Source: a virus
Strand: one strand, 5' to 3'
IMG/VR virus record: IMGVR_UViG_3300042922_000505
Location: 1 to 42,112 of that record
DNA: 42,112 nucleotides
The notes under the pieces were generated by a model. That model was not told the DNA's origin, ran no database searches, and worked only from the letters and a program-made list of their open reading frames with translations. The position numbers were made by a program, and so were the translations under genes. Of this stretch, positions 39,353 to 42,112 are shown piece after piece. Positions within the stretch are counted from its first letter, which is position 1, and each line of letters opens with the position of its first letter.

Positions 39353-39676
39353 TTAACTCACCACCCTGTCAATTACGAGATATTGTTTTTCTCGCCTTAA
39401 AATAAGCACCTTCTCGCCTTCTGTAAGGGCATTATTTACAGTATATGTTCTAGTACCTAATTCACTTTCTGTAAGCTGTGTTGTATAATCTGTGACATTT
39501 CTAGTTAATGTGAGTTGTGCTTCTACTAATACAATTTGCTGACTTATTCTTATTGTTAATGGATTAATTGTTTCTACAGTTCCATATATACCTTCCATGA
39601 GTAATTTTTGAGCCTTTATAACATCAACCGCAGCTTTCTTCATCATAAGTACAATATCATTTTGATTAAACGGCAT
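39353..39676 (-). CDS. DUF2577 baseplate protein (XkdR-like)
   Basis: About 107 residues from ATG 39676 (AGGAGGTG nine bases upstream). N-terminal helix (DIVLMMKKAAVDVIKAQK) and an OB-like beta barrel ending LILRREKQYLVIDRVVS. Hub-associated protein of PBSX-like tails. Confidence 0.85.
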   Translation of the reverse strand: MPFNQNDIVLMMKKAAVDVIKAQKLLMEGIYGTVETINPLTIRISQQIVLVEAQLTLTRNVTDYTTQLTESELGTRTYTVNNALTEGEKVLILRREKQYLVIDRVVS

Positions 39677-40631
39677 TAAAAGCACCTCCTATTAAAGTTA
39701 AATCCATAAAATGCTCACCATTATTAAAAGTGTGCTTTGCTTTGTCTACTAGCATATATCTATAAACATTAGTATCTGCTAAATCTAATTTAACAACAAT
39801 GCTTGAACCTGCTCTAACTCTTAAATCGCCTATAGCATTCTTTAAACTTAACTTTTTAGTTTTTTGGTTATAATAATTTAGCAAAGCATTTGCTTTTTCC
39901 TGTAAGCCTGTATCACTGTTTTCTTTATTGTAATACTGTAATATCCCCCAAGAATTTATATTATTACTATCTTGAGCAACATATTTATCTCTTTGCCCAG
40001 TATCCTTATTATCATAAGCTAACTCTATTTTATTATAGGTATTTTCATCTATGGAACTGCTGTAATCAAAATCCTCTATAGTATCATTGTCGTATAGCAA
40101 AGATAGTTTTAAATCCTCTATATTTTTAAGAGTTAACTTTCCAAAATCATCATATAACACGAAATTTTTGTTTGTAAATCTTTCTGTATCCTGTAGAGTT
40201 GGCTCTATTATATCAAATAAGCTTTGGTTATCCTCAGCTAAATAGTCAAATACATATTCTGTATCTGCTAGAGAACCAAGATTTAAGTTATATTCCCATG
40301 CCAAGGCCTGTATAATTGTTGTGCTTGTTTCATAATTAAAAAACCTGGAACCTTTATTTTTCAAATATCTTAATTGGTCATAAGCTGTTATCTTTAATGA
40401 ATTATCCTTATTCCTAGACATGCTAAAAAGAAATCCATAAAAAACTCCTGTATCATTTACTTTTAATCTTACTGGGTTCCCTTCTTCAATATTCAATATT
40501 TTATCTGGGACTATGCTGAAAGTTAATTTGCCAGGTGAACTTCTTCTTTCAGTTTCCCAAGTAATTGTATCTTGCACTACAGGATAATAAATTGTATCTC
40601 CATTTCTTATTATTAATTCTATGTTATCCAA
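39666..40631 (-). CDS. XkdQ-like baseplate hub protein
   Basis: 321 residues. Follows the LysM gene; contains TITWETERRSSPGKLTFSIVPD, a GD/gp27-like hub fold pattern, and the C-terminal LRVRAGSSIVVKLDLADTNV segment. Hub of the baseplate joined to the tube. The end overlaps the DUF2577 start by 11 bases. Confidence 0.88.
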   Translation of the reverse strand: MDNIELIIRNGDTIYYPVVQDTITWETERRSSPGKLTFSIVPDKILNIEEGNPVRLKVNDTGVFYGFLFSMSRNKDNSLKITAYDQLRYLKNKGSRFFNYETSTTIIQALAWEYNLNLGSLADTEYVFDYLAEDNQSLFDIIEPTLQDTERFTNKNFVLYDDFGKLTLKNIEDLKLSLLYDNDTIEDFDYSSSIDENTYNKIELAYDNKDTGQRDKYVAQDSNNINSWGILQYYNKENSDTGLQEKANALLNYYNQKTKKLSLKNAIGDLRVRAGSSIVVKLDLADTNVYRYMLVDKAKHTFNNGEHFMDLTLIGGAFNAV

Positions 40632-40642
40632 TTAAATCACCT

Positions 40643-41332
40643 CTAGCCATTAATATTAAGATTTAAAACTTGTCCAGGATAGATTAAGTCAGGATTTGAA
40701 ATACCATTTAATTCAGCCAATTGAGGATACAAAGAGCCATCTCCAAAGAAATATTTACATATATTCCACAAACAATCTCCTTCTTCTACTGTATAGGTAT
40801 TATCTGTTTGGTTATCTGCTGGCGTTGAATCAACTGGAACTGTAGGAGTTGGCGGTGTTACTGTAGTTTGTGTAGCGGTTGTTGATGTAGCTGGAGTATC
40901 AACTATAGTTACAATTTTAGTTCTATAATCTCTATATTGCTTAAGCTTGATAGATACTTTTACATCAAAGCCGTTGTCGGCATCTTCTGTTATTTCATAA
41001 TCCTCTAAAGATACTCTTATATTTGTATTGTAAAGTGTTTTGTTATTCATCTTTCTTACAACAATAAATTGAAATGGAGCATTATTTCTTTTTAATGCTT
41101 CTAATTTATCTAAATAATATTTAGCCTTTCTAAAGGTTCCTTGAATAAAGGGATATTTTACATTAGGGAAAAGGCATTCAAAACTAACATCTGTAAGCCC
41201 TGCTGTTTTTAAAATATTTATTTCACCATCATTTGCAAGTGTCATAGTTTTATTCTTATTATTTATCTTAAAACTTATCTTAGAGGGTGTTACAGGGCAT
41301 AAAACTTTATCAAGATAGAATTTATAGCTCAT
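40643..41332 (-). CDS. LysM tail protein (XkdP-like)
   Basis: 229 residues from ATG 41332, which has AGGGGG six bases upstream and overlaps the tape measure stop. N-terminal phage domain (SYKFYLDKVLCPVTPSKISF), a Thr/Pro-rich linker (about 160-185) and one LysM module at the C-terminus (TYTVEEGDCLWNICKYFFGDG, ending YPGQVLNLNING). Links baseplate to tape measure and may contact peptidoglycan. Confidence 0.9.
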   Translation of the reverse strand: MSYKFYLDKVLCPVTPSKISFKINNKNKTMTLANDGEINILKTAGLTDVSFECLFPNVKYPFIQGTFRKAKYYLDKLEALKRNNAPFQFIVVRKMNNKTLYNTNIRVSLEDYEITEDADNGFDVKVSIKLKQYRDYRTKIVTIVDTPATSTTATQTTVTPPTPTVPVDSTPADNQTDNTYTVEEGDCLWNICKYFFGDGSLYPQLAELNGISNPDLIYPGQVLNLNING

Positions 41333-42112
41333 AAGTTGCCCCCTCTCTAACACTCTGCAATCCTTCACTAACTGCTTGACCTAAATTATCTATAATACCA
41401 TCCAAATCTAATTCACTACCAATATTATTATGATTAGTCATATCAACCTTAACTTCTGCTGTTGTAAATCTATTTATTGTATCTCTATCGGCGATATCTC
41501 TTAAATATTTTAAATCTTCGGAAGTAATATCTAATTTATCTTTAATATCTTTAGTATTTTTACCAGCATTATCTGCGCCATTTGCAGCTTTACTTAAAAG
41601 GTCATTGTAATCAAATGGTTGTCCTTGATCATTTGGTTGCTGTGGATTCATTAAATTTCCAGCCCATTTTTCAATTCCTGCTCCCCATTCATAACCTTTA
41701 TTGAATTGATCTCCAATATTTAAATATTCTTCTCGAGGAACATTTATATAATTATTCATTGTTTCAGCGAATTTTGCTTCAAGTTCCCCTTTTGCATTTT
41801 GTAAATCACTAGTTATAGAAGTTCTATAATTTAATTCTGTTCCTTTGCTTAATCCGAGTTTATCAGCTATTCCAGCGGTATTTAATAAATCAACAAATTT
41901 GTTCCAAGCGCCAATGGCTGAGTTAATACCTTTTATAATTGCATTCGCCATATTAGTCGCAAAATTATCACAACCTTTAGTGGAAGCTATCATTGAATCT
42001 ATAACTCCTATAGCAAAGCCTAAAAACAATCTTTTAACTGTTCCAATTGGATCATTAAAAGCATTCAATAAGAACTCTAAAAATGGAGCAACCGCATTAT
42101 GTGCAAATACAA
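41322..42112 (-). CDS. Tail tape measure protein, C-terminal part (same gene as 1-1547)
   Basis: Reads from 42112, where it is the same sequence as 127-1, through 41985 to the TAA at 41322. This part covers residues from about 516 of the 736-residue protein: it continues the membrane-active helices (FLGFAIGVIDSMIAST) and ends with a polar tail. The Met at 42068 is internal, not a start. Confidence 0.93.
   Translation of the reverse strand, partial: VFAHNAVAPFLEFLLNAFNDPIGTVKRLFLGFAIGVIDSMIASTKGCDNFATNMANAIIKGINSAIGAWNKFVDLLNTAGIADKLGLSKGTELNYRTSITSDLQNAKGELEAKFAETMNNYINVPREEYLNIGDQFNKGYEWGAGIEKWAGNLMNPQQPNDQGQPFDYNDLLSKAANGADNAGKNTKDIKDKLDITSEDLKYLRDIADRDTINRFTTAEVKVDMTNHNNIGSELDLDGIIDNLGQAVSEGLQSVREGATYEL
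41986..42112. repeat. Circularisation overlap, right copy
   Basis: Identical to 1-127. See the left copy; counted once, the circle is 41,985 bp. Confidence 0.95.

Larger units (their letters stand above)
790..41144. repeat. Dispersed heptamer CCTNTAG / CTANAGG
   Basis: About 90-100 copies by hand count on both strands, most often followed by A or G (CCTNTAGR). Examples: 5279, 6584, 11770, 14911, 16642, 16910, 17899, 18858, 26650, 27010, 32113, 40196 (CCTGTAG); 16122, 16167, 16290, 24959, 27650, 32983 (CCTTTAG); 18151, 18778, 19908, 21184, 22532, 25962 (CTATAGG). It occurs in all reading frames and in gene-free stretches. Densest from about 16 to 34 kb. Confidence 0.7.

Overview
The window is a complete temperate phage genome from a low-GC, Clostridium-like Firmicute. 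Its last 127 bases (41986-42112) repeat its first 127 exactly, so it is a circular contig written with a 127-base overlap, and the unique length is 41,985 bp. The host type is inferred from the AT-rich codon use, the strong AAGGAGG-type ribosome binding sites, frequent TTG/GTG starts and the PBSX-like contractile tail cluster. No species can be named from sequence alone.

Almost everything is on the minus strand, so transcription runs from high to low coordinates. Late genes occupy two blocks that are joined through the contig ends. Block 1 runs from 15532 down to 1: terminase small and large subunits, portal, Mu F-like head protein, a Tad2 (Thoeris anti-defence) homologue, scaffold, major capsid, connector and neck genes, tail terminator, sheath, tube, tail-assembly chaperones with a predicted -1 frameshift, an inserted zinc-ribbon membrane 'moron', and the tape measure. 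Block 2 continues from 41985 down to 34187: end of the tape measure, LysM baseplate hub, baseplate (XkdQ/R/S, J, DUF2313), tail fibre, XkdX, a ComEA-like membrane protein, BhlA-like and phiLC3 holins, and a GH24 endolysin.

The early operon runs from 30058 down to 15963. It has a small leader gene, two ParB-like proteins, many small zinc or basic proteins, a Sak4-like ATPase, an SSB-like protein, an ERCC4 nuclease, an XRE-MazG fusion, an XRE protein with a Cys-rich tail, two HNH homing endonucleases beside a broken gene, and a primase-helicase. It ends in an ArpU/RinA-type late regulator just before a terminator and the terminase genes. The lysogeny genes are the only large plus-strand group (30192-31595, three XRE proteins). 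They are followed by a convergent tyrosine integrase and a tRNA-3'-end-like attP candidate at 32680-32764.

The main unexplained structures are as follows. (a) Two diverged arrays of TAACAA/TTGTTA dyads (16819-17237 and 32934-33310) share an exact 20-mer in inverted orientation and bracket the early/lysogeny half of the genome. (b) A heptamer CCTNTAG/CTANAGG is scattered about 90-100 times over both strands. (c) A LexA-box-like promoter drives a tiny gene convergent with the repressor. (d) The repressor appears to have lost its ATG (ACG at the expected position). (e) One small early gene has an in-frame ochre codon.
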